From contig JAHDYR010000005.1 of NCBI GenBank assembly GCA_019828565.1, positions 1-64,000 of the forward strand: DNA of 64,000 nucleotides, written 5' to 3'. Below are positions 51,818 to 62,343 of this stretch, in pieces. Made by a program: the position numbers and the translations under genes. Numbering within the stretch: the first letter of the stretch is position 1; the number at the start of each line of letters is the position of its first letter. The notes under the pieces are model-generated. The model ran no database searches. It was not told the DNA's origin and saw only the letters and a list, made by a program, of their open reading frames with translations. The stretch is from Carpediemonas membranifera (lineage: Eukaryota; Fornicata).

Positions 51818-54800
51818 AAAGAAAGAAAGAAAATTTATGGTGCCTGGTATCGGGCCCCGGTTACTTAGGCTGATCTCCCTTATTACTGGAGCCGAGTTCC
51901 CCGGGGCGCTGCCTCCTCCCTGCGATTGAACTTGTCAGCTGCGTCCAACGAGCGATTCGGTGCTACTGCTTCCGCTCACTCCCGATTTCACTTCCCCCCA
52001 TAGGCCTTCGCCATCTCCGTGCGCTGAGCGCTTTCCTGTCTCCCTGTAAACCCGGCAGCTTCCAGGGAGCCTGGGGGTCTGTCCTCGGTGCTTCCACAGG
52101 CAGTTTTGTCCTGCAAGACCTTCTCTATAGCACTCCATGATTCCCTGCAGTCCCTACGGGGTCGTTCAAGCATGGCACCCTCTCATCTTTCCAGATTCCC
52201 TGTTCAGTGCCCCCACGACCCTGTTAAGTGGCCTACCCGTGGGCGGGGAAAGCAACTAAGTCCCTCTCATCTACCCCCTGTTAGGCGGCGTGGGCTAGGG
52301 CTAACACAGACTCTAGATCTGCAAGGCCTAGTACCCCTTATGATAGTTCTCTTGTGCTACACTTCCCAGCGTCCCTCTATCGTTCACAAGGGCGGCGGGG
52401 ACGTCATGTCCCCCCGTATCCCATGCTCAGTCCCTGCAGTTTCCTTAGGTTCACCGCGAGTGGTGCAACCATCCAATTGATGGATTTCCTCTGTCCCTGG
52501 CCCTGCCCTCTCCCCTGGGAAAAAGGGTCTCCCCTTGATCCCAGAGTCTATGCTTCCCTGCCCCCTTTCTGGATGTGGTGTTCCTTATCTATCCATCTAT
52601 TCTATAGCTATCATAGACCTTTGCCAGGGCTCTCAGCCCAGCTCGCAGTCCTTCCCATATCTCTTCCGACCCTGTTAACACTAGTTGTTGCACCTCTAAG
52701 ATTGGCCTCTTCTCATACCACCTCCCATTCGGGCCTCTTCTGACTTGCAATTCCCTGGTCCTCTCCTTAGCTGTCTTCCATATCTTTTCCCAGTCATCTC
52801 CTCTTTCAACCTCTGGGCACTCACACATAATGTGGGCCGCCGATCCCAGCGGCTGACCCCTTACCCACTCCCCTGATTAGTGCCTGCTTCCTGGCTTGGT
52901 TTGGCTGCTCTCTCGCTATTTGCCACAGTAACTCTATCTCGCTCTCCTTTGTGCACAGGGGGCACCTCCTTTGTATCTTGTGTTTGAGTTCCTCACCCAT
53001 CGCCAGGTCCGCCAGCGCTCGCTCTGGGCCTTCTCCCCTTTCCGCTGATGATGGAGACGGGCTGACATTCGCTGCCACCGACACTATCCTTTTCCACTCT
53101 GCCCTTGACTGCCACTTCCCTGTCTTCCTACTTATGGCCGGTTTCCCCGCCATGCACTTTCCCATACGTTTGTGTCCTAGGACTTCCATGAGCCCCACCG
53201 CTGTCTTGCTCTTGCACCTCCTGGTCCAGTTCATTCTTACCATCTCCCTACCAAAGTCTATCTTCCCTGCATTCGTTGCTCCCTCTCTTGTTCCTCTGAG
53301 GAGTGCGTTCACTGAGTCCCTGGCTTTCCACATAATCGATCCCTCCTTCCAGACCCTGTATCTGATTGGTATATCCTGGCCCCTGCTTGTCACGATCCTC
53401 TTGACTGCTAGAATCTCCAGGTGGGCTTGCAGGTCCATCCATCCGTTCAAGATGCGCATGACCGAGCCCCCACCTGGGCCTGTTCCGGCCATGATGCCCT
53501 GCCAATCCGTCCATATCTTGTTCCCCCCTGCTGCGTAGCCCCACACCTCCACTCCAAACATTATCCTCGGCCATATGTAAACTTCGAGGAGGATCCTGCT
53601 GGCTAGCGCCGGCATGTTGCCTCTGGTCCATCCCACTCTTCTCACTAGCTTCTTGTACCTTTCGCTCTGCTCCCGCTTCTTTCTGATACAGGCTGCCAGT
53701 GGGTCTTTTCCGCTGGCTATCCAGAGACCTAGGTACTTAGCTTCCTCTTTTGCCATTAGGGTAACTCCCCCCACTCTCGCCACTGCTGCCCTGTCTACAC
53801 TGATCATCTCACTCTTTTTGTGCATTTGCCCTCATGAGGTGCTCCTTGATAACTTCTATGACTAGGTTCGCCACTATCTTACTCTTTTCCGGTGTCTCCC
53901 CTGTGACCGCTGTATCGTCCACGAACATGGTTAGGGTGGCCGGCAGCGTGTCCCGGACTCTTGGTAACTCCGTTGGTGGTTCCCTGATATCGTACTCTTG
54001 TCCCTGATGCTTCTTCCTGACCAGGTGAGGCCAGTTTGCCATGAACAAAACGAACAGGGTCGGCGCTAGGACACATCCTTGCTTCACTCCCCTGTTTGTT
54101 CTCTCCCATGACCCTGCCCCCTTCACCGAGATCCATGTCTCTTCTAGTGTACTCTGTATTGCCCTGATGAGGTGGTCTTCGACCCCCATTCCCTGCAGCT
54201 TATCCATGAGGATGTCCCTCGGGACGGTGTCATAGGCTTTCTCTATGTCTAGGAAGATCGACGTGGTCTCCCCCCCTTCCTGGTGTCTCTGCACGATGTA
54301 TTGTATCTGTTGTATTACGTCCTTATCCGATTGGAACCCTGCTTGCTCTCTTGGGATGAGGTGCCATGTGGCTGCTTCTAATCTTCTCTTCAGGAGCCTA
54401 CCATACACCCTATACAGTAGTGGTGTTAGCGAGATGGGTCTGTACGACTCCGGCTTCACTCTGGGCTTCCCTGTCTTGTGGATGGCCGCGACTGTAGCAT
54501 ACTTCCATGTTGTCGGGATCTTGCCCTCCCTGTATACCCTGTTCATGAGCCTAGTTATCTGAGCGATCCCCTGGTCATCTGTGTCCCTGAGCATGTCCCC
54601 TGTAGTGTGGTCCGGTCCCGGTGCAGTGTCCCTCTTTATCCTTCTGATCGCTTCTCGTATTTCTCTCTCCTTAAATTCGTCCTCCCTCTTTCCATTGCCT
54701 CTATCCTTCCACTCCGGTTCCCTGCCCCTGCTCACTCCTGCATACTGTTGTAGGAGGATCTTACCTATTTCTTCCTTGTTGGTGGTAATCTTCCCGTCCT

Positions 54801-56431
54801 TCAGTATGCTCTCTGGCATGCCCTTGAACTGGTTTTCACACCACCATCTTCTTACCGCTGCTTCCACCATGGACCTGGATGCTTTGTATCCTTCCTTCGC
54901 GCTCCCGCTGAGGTCCTGGATCCACTCTTCCCTGCGTTTTCCCCCAGAAGGCCTGTAGCTCACGCTTCATGATCTCACTTCTGGTCTTGTTTCCCTCTTC
55001 TGTCCATGGTGTGTGCCGGAGCTCCGACCACACCTTTTCTTTGATGACCTCTTCCCTGTATCCACTGCCTGGGTGACCTGACGGCTCGCCCATATCCTTC
55101 CTGATATCCTCCTCCCACTCATCCAGGCTCTTAAAACGGTGCAGTCTTCTGACTGATGTGCGTTCAGCCTTCTTCCTCATGTTCCACACTCTGACGCCCG
55201 GTATGTCTAGGACTTCCTCTCTCTTTGTAGTCCGTTGGATCCGTTGTTCCCTCCATTCCAGTCTTATCATGTTGTGGGCTGACCCCCAGACTCCGAGTCG
55301 ACTAGCATCCAGTACTTCTATCCTTGCTCCTCTGATCCCTGATGATACCAGCGCGAAGTCCGGAGTGGTAGTTCCCTTGGTGAGGGTACCTTCCATGGGG
55401 ATCACTGCTCCCAGCTTATAGTCCCTGATCAGGTCCTTCCATCTTGCCATTGTGGCTATCCTTCTGGGGTCGAGGTTCCAGTCCCCTATGATGATTGTTT
55501 CCATCTCTCCTTTCATCTCCAGAATGCTCCTTATTCCGTCCCTGAACTCGTCCTTCTCCTCCCTTCCGTGGCCGACCGGTGGGCCATACACGTTGATCAC
55601 CAGGATGTCCCTATGGGTTCTGAGTATGCTCACCTGTATCCTCCCTGATAAGCTATCTGTGATGCCTACGTCCCAGCTCCCTCTTGCTCTTGGGTTGATG
55701 ATTGTGCCCACTCCTTCTCTAGTACCCCTCGTCCTGGGCGTCCGGCTACTGCTCCCTGCTATGCCCAGCTGGGCATCTATTCGGCGCTGGCTTTGGGCTT
55801 CTTTCTTCCTCCTCTCGTTGTCCATAGCAAGCTCCTCCTCTGTTTCCTTCCCTGCCATTGCGTAGTCGAAGTCTATGAAGTTGTGTACCCTCGTATTCGC
55901 CGTCCTCCACGTTTCTTGGATGCATACTGCATCTGTGTCGCTCAGTTTCATCCTTATAGCCGTTGCCATTGAGGCCGTGAAGTCCTTTCCCTTCCCGATG
56001 TGTCCCTCAGTGTTCAGGCTCGCTATCTTGATCGTTTCCATTCTTGTACTCCGTCTTTCCTATCCTGCGAATTTTCGGAAATTCCCTGCAATCTGCCCTT
56101 GTCCCGTCACGGGGCCTTCGTGCCGGCTCCGGTTACCCATGGCGGGCCAACTATGGGTTACCCTGGTGACCATCCTTACCTTCGGGCAGGGATACTTAGG
56201 AGGGGGCGCATTGGCGTGACCCCCCCTTTGGCTGCCGCCACAGCCCACCGGCAGTGCATTTCAGCTAATGCCGGACCCTGGGTGGGAGCCAGGGTTGGAT
56301 TAAAAGAAAAGAACTCACAACTGTCACTATCACTCTCAAAGAATACCACTTTACCCTGCTTAATCGGTCTCCGTTGAGTTGCCACTGTCACTGCCATCAT
56401 CGCTCTGGTTCTCGGTTGCCATCCCCTGTTG
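51818..56431 (-). mobile_element. LINE-1, full-length copy (right arm)
   Basis: Reverse-complement counterpart of 21948-26553. Flanked by TTGATGTCGACCCCAGGG at 51800-51817 and 56432-56449. TTTC tail at the left end. Confidence 0.93.
52589..56041 (-). pseudogene. LINE-1 ORF2, right-arm copy (three frame breaks)
   Basis: Same protein as at 22339-25784. Breaks lie at the C run near 54944-54948, the T run near 53816-53820 and the C run near 52868-52872, each one base longer than in the left copy. Conversely the left copy's break is absent here. Combining the two copies by eye indicates that the element encodes a single uninterrupted ORF2. Confidence 0.9.
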
Positions 56432-57571
56432 TTGATGTCGACCCCAGGGACCCCGACTACGTTCCCCCCAAGAGCCTGGCCGGCATCACTTTTCCTCGTC
56501 GTACCATACACAGTCGCGCCAGAGCTCCGCCTCCTCAAGTCCAGAGCAACCTGCAAGTTGACCTTCTCGGTACACCACAGTCAGCTCGCCGCCGAGGACC
56601 AGGCTGCTCTCAAATACACGCAGCGCCCGAACGGCACAGTTCGCCTGCTAGCCCTCGCCTTCCCGACGTTTTTCGAGCGCGTCCGCAACCACCCCAGCCT
56701 TGCACACATGCGAAGAGATGAGTCCAAGAGAACGGTAGCGGGCTACATCACCGCGTTCCTGGCAGCCAGAGACCCGGAAGAGGACGACACCGACGAGTAC
56801 CGCTCCTTCCTCGAGGAGCAGGCCGAGCACTTCTCTCCGGCAACAGTCGAGAGGAAGGGCTATTGGATCGAGCAACTGGCTCCTCTCGTCTCTGACTGGG
56901 TTGCCGGCCAGTACTGCTCGCAAATCCGCAGAGGCATCTCAGGGCACGCCAACATCGACGGCATGACGGGCGGCTCCGCGCCGGTCTTCAAGGAGGCCAT
57001 GATCCGGGCTCTAGCAGAGAGGAACAAGGACATAGCCACTTACCAGGCGACCATGTTCGCGGCGTTCGCTTACATCACAGTCAGTAGGGGAGCGGAGATC
57101 TTCCGCCTCACGCCAGCCGACATCTCGTTCGCAGCGAATGGTGATGCCCGCCTGAGATTAAGGAGGACCAAGACCATGACACGAGTGACAAAGTCTCTAC
57201 CTAACGTTCTCCTGGGGCCTTTCAATCCCGCCCTTGCTCTTAAGAGGTGGCTCGCGGGCCTGTCCCTCCCGCCTGACGCCTGCATCTGGCGGGCCGTCAC
57301 AGCTTCCACAAAAGTTAGCAAGAGGCACCCAGCCATCATGAGAGCGTTGAGAAACGAGCTGAAACGCGCCTTCAACAACGACCGCGTCGGTTTACACAGT
57401 TTCCGCAAGGGAGCTGCGTCAGAGCTCGCCCTCTCCGGCATGCCAGTCGAAACGCTCCTCCAGCTCGGCACTTGGGCCAACGGGAATTCACTTAGGCCGT
57501 ATATCGGAGAGGCCATGCGTAATCATCCCACGCAATTGCGGCGCACAGCGCGCACGCTATTAGATCACTAA
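56432..57571 (+). CDS. DIRS-1 RNase H end fused in frame to tyrosine recombinase
   Basis: 380-codon open frame. The first ~75 residues continue the RNase H/connection frame (STPGTPTTFPPRAWP ... VRLLALAF). The same frame then becomes the recombinase: core-binding domain (SKRTVAGYITAFL, VERKGYWIEQLAPLVSDW), ITVSRGAEIF with the first catalytic Arg, GLHSFRKGAASELA (H-x2-R), GTWANGNSLRPYIGE (Tyr). DIRS-2, -3 and -5 use a different frame for the recombinase. A DPDYVP motif, the usual recombinase N-terminus, is still visible in another frame at 56449-56466. Confidence 0.88.
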   Translation: MMSTPGTPTTFPPRAWPASLFLVVPYTVAPELRLLKSRATCKLTFSVHHSQLAAEDQAALKYTQRPNGTVRLLALAFPTFFERVRNHPSLAHMRRDESKRTVAGYITAFLAARDPEEDDTDEYRSFLEEQAEHFSPATVERKGYWIEQLAPLVSDWVAGQYCSQIRRGISGHANIDGMTGGSAPVFKEAMIRALAERNKDIATYQATMFAAFAYITVSRGAEIFRLTPADISFAANGDARLRLRRTKTMTRVTKSLPNVLLGPFNPALALKRWLAGLSLPPDACIWRAVTASTKVSKRHPAIMRALRNELKRAFNNDRVGLHSFRKGAASELALSGMPVETLLQLGTWANGNSLRPYIGEAMRNHPTQLRRTARTLLDH

Positions 57572-57831
57572 GCCACAACCCATAAAATCCATCGAACCGG
57601 TGAGCAGTCACAGAGACGCCCGGTACCGCAGCGCGCAAAGAGCCGCTGGGTCAGCTAGCATTGAGCAGCTGTGTGGACGGCAGGTCCTTGGGTAAGAGTG
57701 TATATGTTGTGTGGCCAGCAAAATCTGGCCGCCTCACCGGGTAGTACCCCAGCTCATTGTCGCAAGGGCGACGGGACGTGGGCGAGGCCGGCAATCGCCG
57801 GATGCCCGCGTCATTGGTCAAGATTGGTCGG

Positions 57832-57845
57832 CGCAGTTTATGCGG
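57832..57845 (+). promoter_or_regulatory. Conserved hairpin before DIRS-5 gag
   Basis: CGCAGTTTATGCGG, 4 bases before the gag ATG at 57850; same motif and spacing as DIRS-2 and DIRS-3. Confidence 0.6.
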
Positions 57846-57849
57846 CCAG

Positions 57850-58430
57850 ATGACGAACGATTCGCAGCCGGTGGCTGCGACGGCCGAGGAAGTGGCAGAA
57901 CTGCGTACCACGGTGCAGGAGATGCAGAAAGCTCAGGAGAGATCCACCAAGATCCTCGAGAGGATGGCCGCCGCAAGCGCCGAATCTGAAGCGGATTTCC
58001 ACGAGGAACTGGCGTTTGAAGAAGATGAACAAGACCCCATCATGGCTTCCCTTTCATACATTGAGGCCATGACCGAGCTGCCGAAGAAGCGCCCTCTTCT
58101 GGAGGAGGCGAAGTTCCTTCGGAAGGTTCAAACGATCCTCACCTCTTCTACAGACACGAAACTCCTCAAGCGCCTTTCCCCCTCCTCTCCGCCCGGCGTA
58201 GAGCTCTGATGATGAAGGATGAAGATTACAACGACGTCACAGTCACCTACTTTCAGAACCAGGTATGGAAGGCCATCGCGGACAAAGGAACCCTCGACGA
58301 GTCCCAGATCGAGTCCTTCGAGCTCAAGTCTAAGATTCACGGAGCCAAGCGAAAGGGCGACAAGTTTCAGCCTCCGGGAGGCGGGGGCCGAGGCGGCAGC
58401 TCTCGCGGTCGCAACCGGCAGTCAAACTAA
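57850..58430 (+). pseudogene. DIRS-5 gag-like protein (one frame break)
   Basis: MTNDSQPVAA, a coiled-coil-like stretch (EVAELRTTVQEMQKAQERSTKILERM), acidic linker, LPKKRPLLEEAKFLRKVQ. The frame breaks around the CCCCC run at 58168-58180; the next frame continues MMKDEDYNDVTVTYFQNQVW and ends in a Gly/Arg-rich basic tail. Homologous to DIRS-2 and -3 gags. Confidence 0.8.
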
Positions 58431-58465
58431 CCGAGAACCACCTCTTCCCATCGATAACTGGCGAC

Positions 58466-60352
58466 GTGTGGCGACTCTGGGAGCGCTTCGGCGCCTCAGA
58501 GCACGTCGTCAGCCTACTCAGAGACGGCGTTCCAATATCACTGACCGCGCCTCCGTCGGCGGCCGCACCACAGACGCGACTGGACCCACGTGTTCGGGCC
58601 AAGCTCCAACAGCTGTTGAACGAGGGCATTCTCCGCAGAACGACCCTGCAGTCCCTCCGCCATTCGGCCCCGATCTTCCCTGTTTCGAAAGGCTCGGACG
58701 ACATCCGAGTAATACACGACCTCCGAGAACTCAACACCGTGACGGAGGAGACCCGAGTCTTCCGCCTCTTCGGCATCAAACGTGCTTTGGCGACGCTCAC
58801 GGCCGGGGACTGGATGACGAAGATCGACCTCCGCTCGGGGTACTCTCAAGTCCCAGTCAGGGGAGCAGGACAGGACACTTCTGGGCGTGGTCACTCCGGA
58901 GGGCGAGGCATTCTGCTACACTGGACTCCCCTTCGGTTGGACCGCGGCTCCGTTCTACTTTCAGACAATAACCATCCAGGCCACAAAGATCATCGCCAGG
59001 CGCCTCCAGATCCACGTTTGCGTGTATCTAGACGACTTCCTCCTATCGTCTGCGCGCAAGGAGCACCTGGCATGGGCAACACACGAGGCCCTCGAGCTCA
59101 TGCGCTCCCTCGGCCTCATTCCGGGGCTGGACAAGTGTATTCTTCAGCCTACACGCTGCTTGGAGTACCTCGGCCTCCTCATCAATACGGAAAACACTTC
59201 AGTGCGCCTTTCCAGCGACAAGGCGCGCAAGTATCAGCAGACGTTGATATCCGCGTTGGAGAGCGACTCCATCAGCGCCGTCGAGGGCGTCTCTCCTTCT
59301 TCGCTTCCGCAGCGCATGCAGCACAGCTCAAGCTGCGGCCGTTGCAAGCAAGACAGCCGAGAGGCAGAGTACCTTTGGATGCAGCCCTCAAGCAAGAGCT
59401 CGCCCAGTGGGTCTCACTGCTGCAGCAGCGCCCAGCCAAGTCATTTATCGAGCTCAGGGCCCTCTGGGACATGACAGGCTCCCTGGAGATGACAGTGGCG
59501 TCCGACGCATCCAGCTTCGGCTGGGGGGCCAGAGTATACCTCGGAGAGAACAACAGATCGGCGCATGGGCACTTCCCCCCGCACATAGTGAACGCCCACA
59601 TCTGCACAAAGGAGCTTTTCGCAGTCGTTCGGGGCATCGAACTCATCTCTCCACAGCCGCAGGTGCGCACCCTGACAGTTTTCTGCGACAACTCGGCCGT
59701 AGTCTCGTGGGTCAACAAGGGCGGATCGACAAGAGCAGACCAGACAGTCATGAGCCTACTCCACGAGCTGCAACAACACCTCGACAGCAGAAACCTCGTG
59801 GCTCGATGTCTTCACATCGCAGGACACCTCAACGTGGAGCCGGACAGGCTGAGCCGGTTCATGAAGCTCGAGTGGTCGACCCCGCGTTCAGTCCTCGAGC
59901 GAATCCAGCGCAACTGGGGACCAGTGCAGGTCGACGCGACCGCCGCTCCCACTCGCCGCCTGGCCCTCCCAGGATTCGCTCAGCACGGATGGACTCTCGC
60001 AGAACACGGCCTGTCTCGGGACTGGACGGGGATGAGAGTCTTCGCAGCTCCTCCAGTAGCGATGATTCCAGCGACATATCTGCATATTCGGACGATTCGG
60101 TCGCCGACCCAGACTGGATCCCCTCAGACGTGGAGGTCAGCTGCGATAATAGTGACTCCGGACATCCCGTCACCAGAACTCCGCCGCTTGCTAGCCCTCT
60201 CATCAGTTCCCAAGATGTACTTCAGAGTGAACCAAGATCTTCTGTCGGACTCCGAGCTGTCGCGGCTGGCCGAGAGGGGCAGGATAAGGCTCATCGCGAT
60301 GATCATCAGGACTTCGAGTTCCTCCTCCACCACGACAGGCTCTCACATCTGA
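58466..60352 (+). pseudogene. DIRS-5 reverse transcriptase-RNase H (two frame breaks)
   Basis: No ATG near the start (homology begins at WRLWERFGAS). RT boxes: SAPIFPVSKGSDD, IRVIHDLRELNTV, MTKIDLRSGYSQ. From about 58865 to 59275 the protein continues in another frame with FGWTAAPFYFQT and VYLDDFLLS, then returns for the end of RT and RNase H: SDASSFGWGARVY, TKELFAVV, FCDNSAVVSWV, HIAGHLNVEPDRLSRF. The last ~110 codons overlap the recombinase frame. Confidence 0.87.
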
Positions 60353-61212
60353 GCCTAGAGGCGTCACGCAGGGCAGTCGCGGGCTACCTCGTCAAGTTCA
60401 ACGCGTCGAGAGACACCACGCTATCACACGCGGCGCAGCTCAGGCAGCACCTCATGAGCGAAGCCAAGACCTCGGGGCCCGACACGATCGGCAAGAAGGG
60501 ACACTGGATTTGCAAAGCGGCCCCACTGATCTGCGACTGGACCCCCCCGCAGGACAGCAGCGAGATCATTCGATCAGTCCGCAACGTAGCATCCACCACC
60601 AGACTGACTGGCGGGGCTCGACCGGTGACGAGCGACATAATCCGGTCGGGTTTCCGACGTTGGAAACAAGATCCGAAGACGTTCCAGGCGGTCTTGTTCG
60701 CCGCACTCTGCTTCCAAACTGTCAGCCGCGGCAAGGAAATCTTCACTCTGACGAGGGGAGACGTGACGTTCAGCCCAGAGGGCGACGCGACGCTGTTCAT
60801 GGCACGCACCAAGACTACCACAGCGGTGAAGAAGCTCGTGGTCAACGCCACCTTTGACTCATTCAACATCGCGAAGGCGCTCCAGCTTTGGGTCAACTTG
60901 GCCACGAAGCGCGACACGGATTCACTATGGAGGAAGGTCAACGGAGACACGATCAGCAAGACAGAGGGGCTGTCAGAAGGCGCAATGAGGCGCTGGATCG
61001 CAGCAGTGTTTGGCGACTCCGTCACTTGGCACAGCTTCAGAAAGGGCGCGGCGACCGAGCTCGCCGTCGCCGGCACTCCTGAGCACGTGCTGATGGCACT
61101 GGGGAACTGGCGCTCCGCGAAGAGCCTGCTGGCGTACACCGGCAATGGCATCCGCCAGCACCCCGCGGTCCAGAGAGACATCGCCAGGTCTCTTTTGGGC
61201 AAGCCACTGTAA
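60020..61212 (+). CDS. DIRS-5 tyrosine recombinase
   Basis: About 397 codons, intact and with all catalytic residues visible. Acidic/Ser-rich N-terminus (SSSSSDDSSDISAYSDDSVA) with DPDWIPSDVEVS; core-binding domain (ASRRAVAGYLVKFNAS, KKGHWICKAAPLICDW); TVSRGKEIFTL (Arg); TWHSFRKGAATELA (H-x2-R); GNWRSAKSLLAYTG (Tyr). The open frame extends left to 59407, but that part is a shadow of RNase H. It has no obvious ATG, so its translation probably depends on frameshifting or an internal start. Confidence 0.88.
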
Positions 61213-61377
61213 ACATTCGATGGGATGTTTATGGTGCAGGCTGTTGCGACCTCACGGGAGGTGACAGCTAGGAGTTAATGATATCTCCTCGGCCGGCGGG
61301 ACAACCCCGTTGGATCTACAGAGTGTAGAGGGTCAGGTGGCCCGCGAGTCGGGCTTCCGCGCTGATGCAATAAAGTT

Positions 61378-61459
61378 CGACACCGATGGGATTTGAACCC
61401 ATGCTCCCAGAGGGAAACAGATTTCTAATCTGTCGCCTTAACCACTCGGCCACAGTGTC
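61378..61459 (-). tRNA. tRNA-Ser(AGA), inverted copy
   Basis: Exact reverse complement of the gene at 20535-20616: same acceptor, anticodon AGA, long variable arm and discriminator G. It marks the outer part of the palindrome; arm homology continues to about 61511. Confidence 0.93.
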
Positions 61460-61511
61460 TTGTGCCCATATAGCACTCCCCTCGGGCATCCGTAACCCGG
61501 CGAAACTGCGA

Positions 61512-61801
61512 ACCCGTCTGACTTGGCAGACGCCTCGGCTGTCTAGCCAAACCTAACGGGGCCATCCAGGACGCTGCCGAAACGGTTGTAATCTTTATCT
61601 GTGTGGCTTCACGCCACCCAGCCGAACGCTTGTCCAACTGGGGTTCGCCTCTCCGTGGGGCAGGCTCTGCGGCCTTGGCAGGGCAGTGCAACTTCTGACG
61701 TCCCTGGTCCTGGCGCACGAATGCTGTGCGTCTTCTGCCGCGTGTTATCCGACTTGCCCTCATGGGCGTAGCTCTCCTTGGGCCGGTCGGGCGGCACATA
61801 T
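61512..61801. other. DIRS-6 tail, no gene seen
   Basis: Between the end of palindrome homology and the stop of the DIRS-6 recombinase. Some short inverted repeats but no sequence shared with the other DIRS tails. No convincing open frame. Confidence 0.45.
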
Positions 61802-62209
61802 TTATGAGGTCACCCCTGTGCTCAGCGTGCGCAGGTTGTCGGTGATGAGTGCTCGGTCCACGGGCTCGTATGGCATAGTCATGAGGGCCGTCGCCTCCAC
61901 CCGGATTGTGTCCTCCACATATCTGATGAGCGACTTTGTTGTGGCCCACGTGCCGAGGGCTGCAACGACCGGGACCGGCACCACGGACAGTATCAGGTCG
62001 GCTGCACCTCCTCTGCGCAGTCTGTGTGGGGTCGAGTCGAACAGGCGCGCGACTTGTGTGAGGACGTCCTTGGACCACAGGCGTTTGCCGGCCCTCGCCC
62101 GGAGGCGCATGTAGAGCCAGAGGGCCGGTGAGAGGGGGTGTCCTTGGATCTCTGGCACACGCTTGTGGATGTTGGTGCGGCCTGTCTTCGTGCGCCTGAT
62201 GCAGATCAC
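61802..62209 (-). pseudogene. DIRS-6 tyrosine recombinase fragment
   Basis: C-terminal catalytic part only: IRRTKTGRTNIHKRVP (beta-hairpin region), STPHRLRRGGAADLIL (H-x2-R), LGTWATTKSLIRYVED (Tyr). The first catalytic Arg is outside the fragment. Sequence is distant from DIRS-1 to -5, so it is another family. It ends abruptly where the Ty3-C leader region begins. Confidence 0.78.
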
Positions 62210-62334
62210 CAGGCCACGGCTGTTGTTATGGACAGTACACCATAATTTATATATTGCAGTTTAAGACCACGACACCTATGTGTCGAAATTATAAACATTC
62301 CTGAACTAGGCTTAGTACGCCACAGTAATATTAC
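62210..62334 (+). other. Ty3-C leader or LTR region
   Basis: AT-rich compared with neighbours. It should hold the 5' LTR or leader of Ty3-C, but without the 3' end in the window its limits cannot be set. No tRNA-like primer site was recognised. Confidence 0.4.
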
Positions 62335-62343
62335 TTGGGGGAA

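Larger units (their letters stand above)
32530..57738 (+). mobile_element. DIRS-1 (right arm), interrupted by Ty3-B, LINE-2 and LINE-1
   Basis: Gag at 32679, RT at 33260-34254, RNase H at 40808-41156 and 45251-45560 (and again, unbroken, at 51159-51817), recombinase at 56432-57571. When the insertions are ignored, RNase H continues from ...RPTRS to FAELKN with no missing codon. The 5' leader 32530-32678 may be truncated by the palindrome breakpoint. The tail 57572-57738 has no gene. Confidence 0.88.
57739..61354 (+). mobile_element. DIRS-5: complete DIRS-like element with known ends
   Basis: Gag, RT-RNase H and recombinase. The ends are fixed by the left arm, where the uninterrupted sequence CTCACC|TTCCGCGC (reverse complement of 20632-20645) lacks it. 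No target duplication is made, as expected for recombinase-mediated insertion. Stem-loops sit at both ends: GGGTAGTACCC and GTCGCAAGGGCGAC at the left, GCCCGCGAGTCGGGC at the right. Confidence 0.87.

Noticed and set aside
59407-60019. Left half of the 601-codon DIRS-5 recombinase frame
   Set aside because: Overlaps RNase H, which has clear motifs in the other frame; no recombinase homology before the acidic segment.
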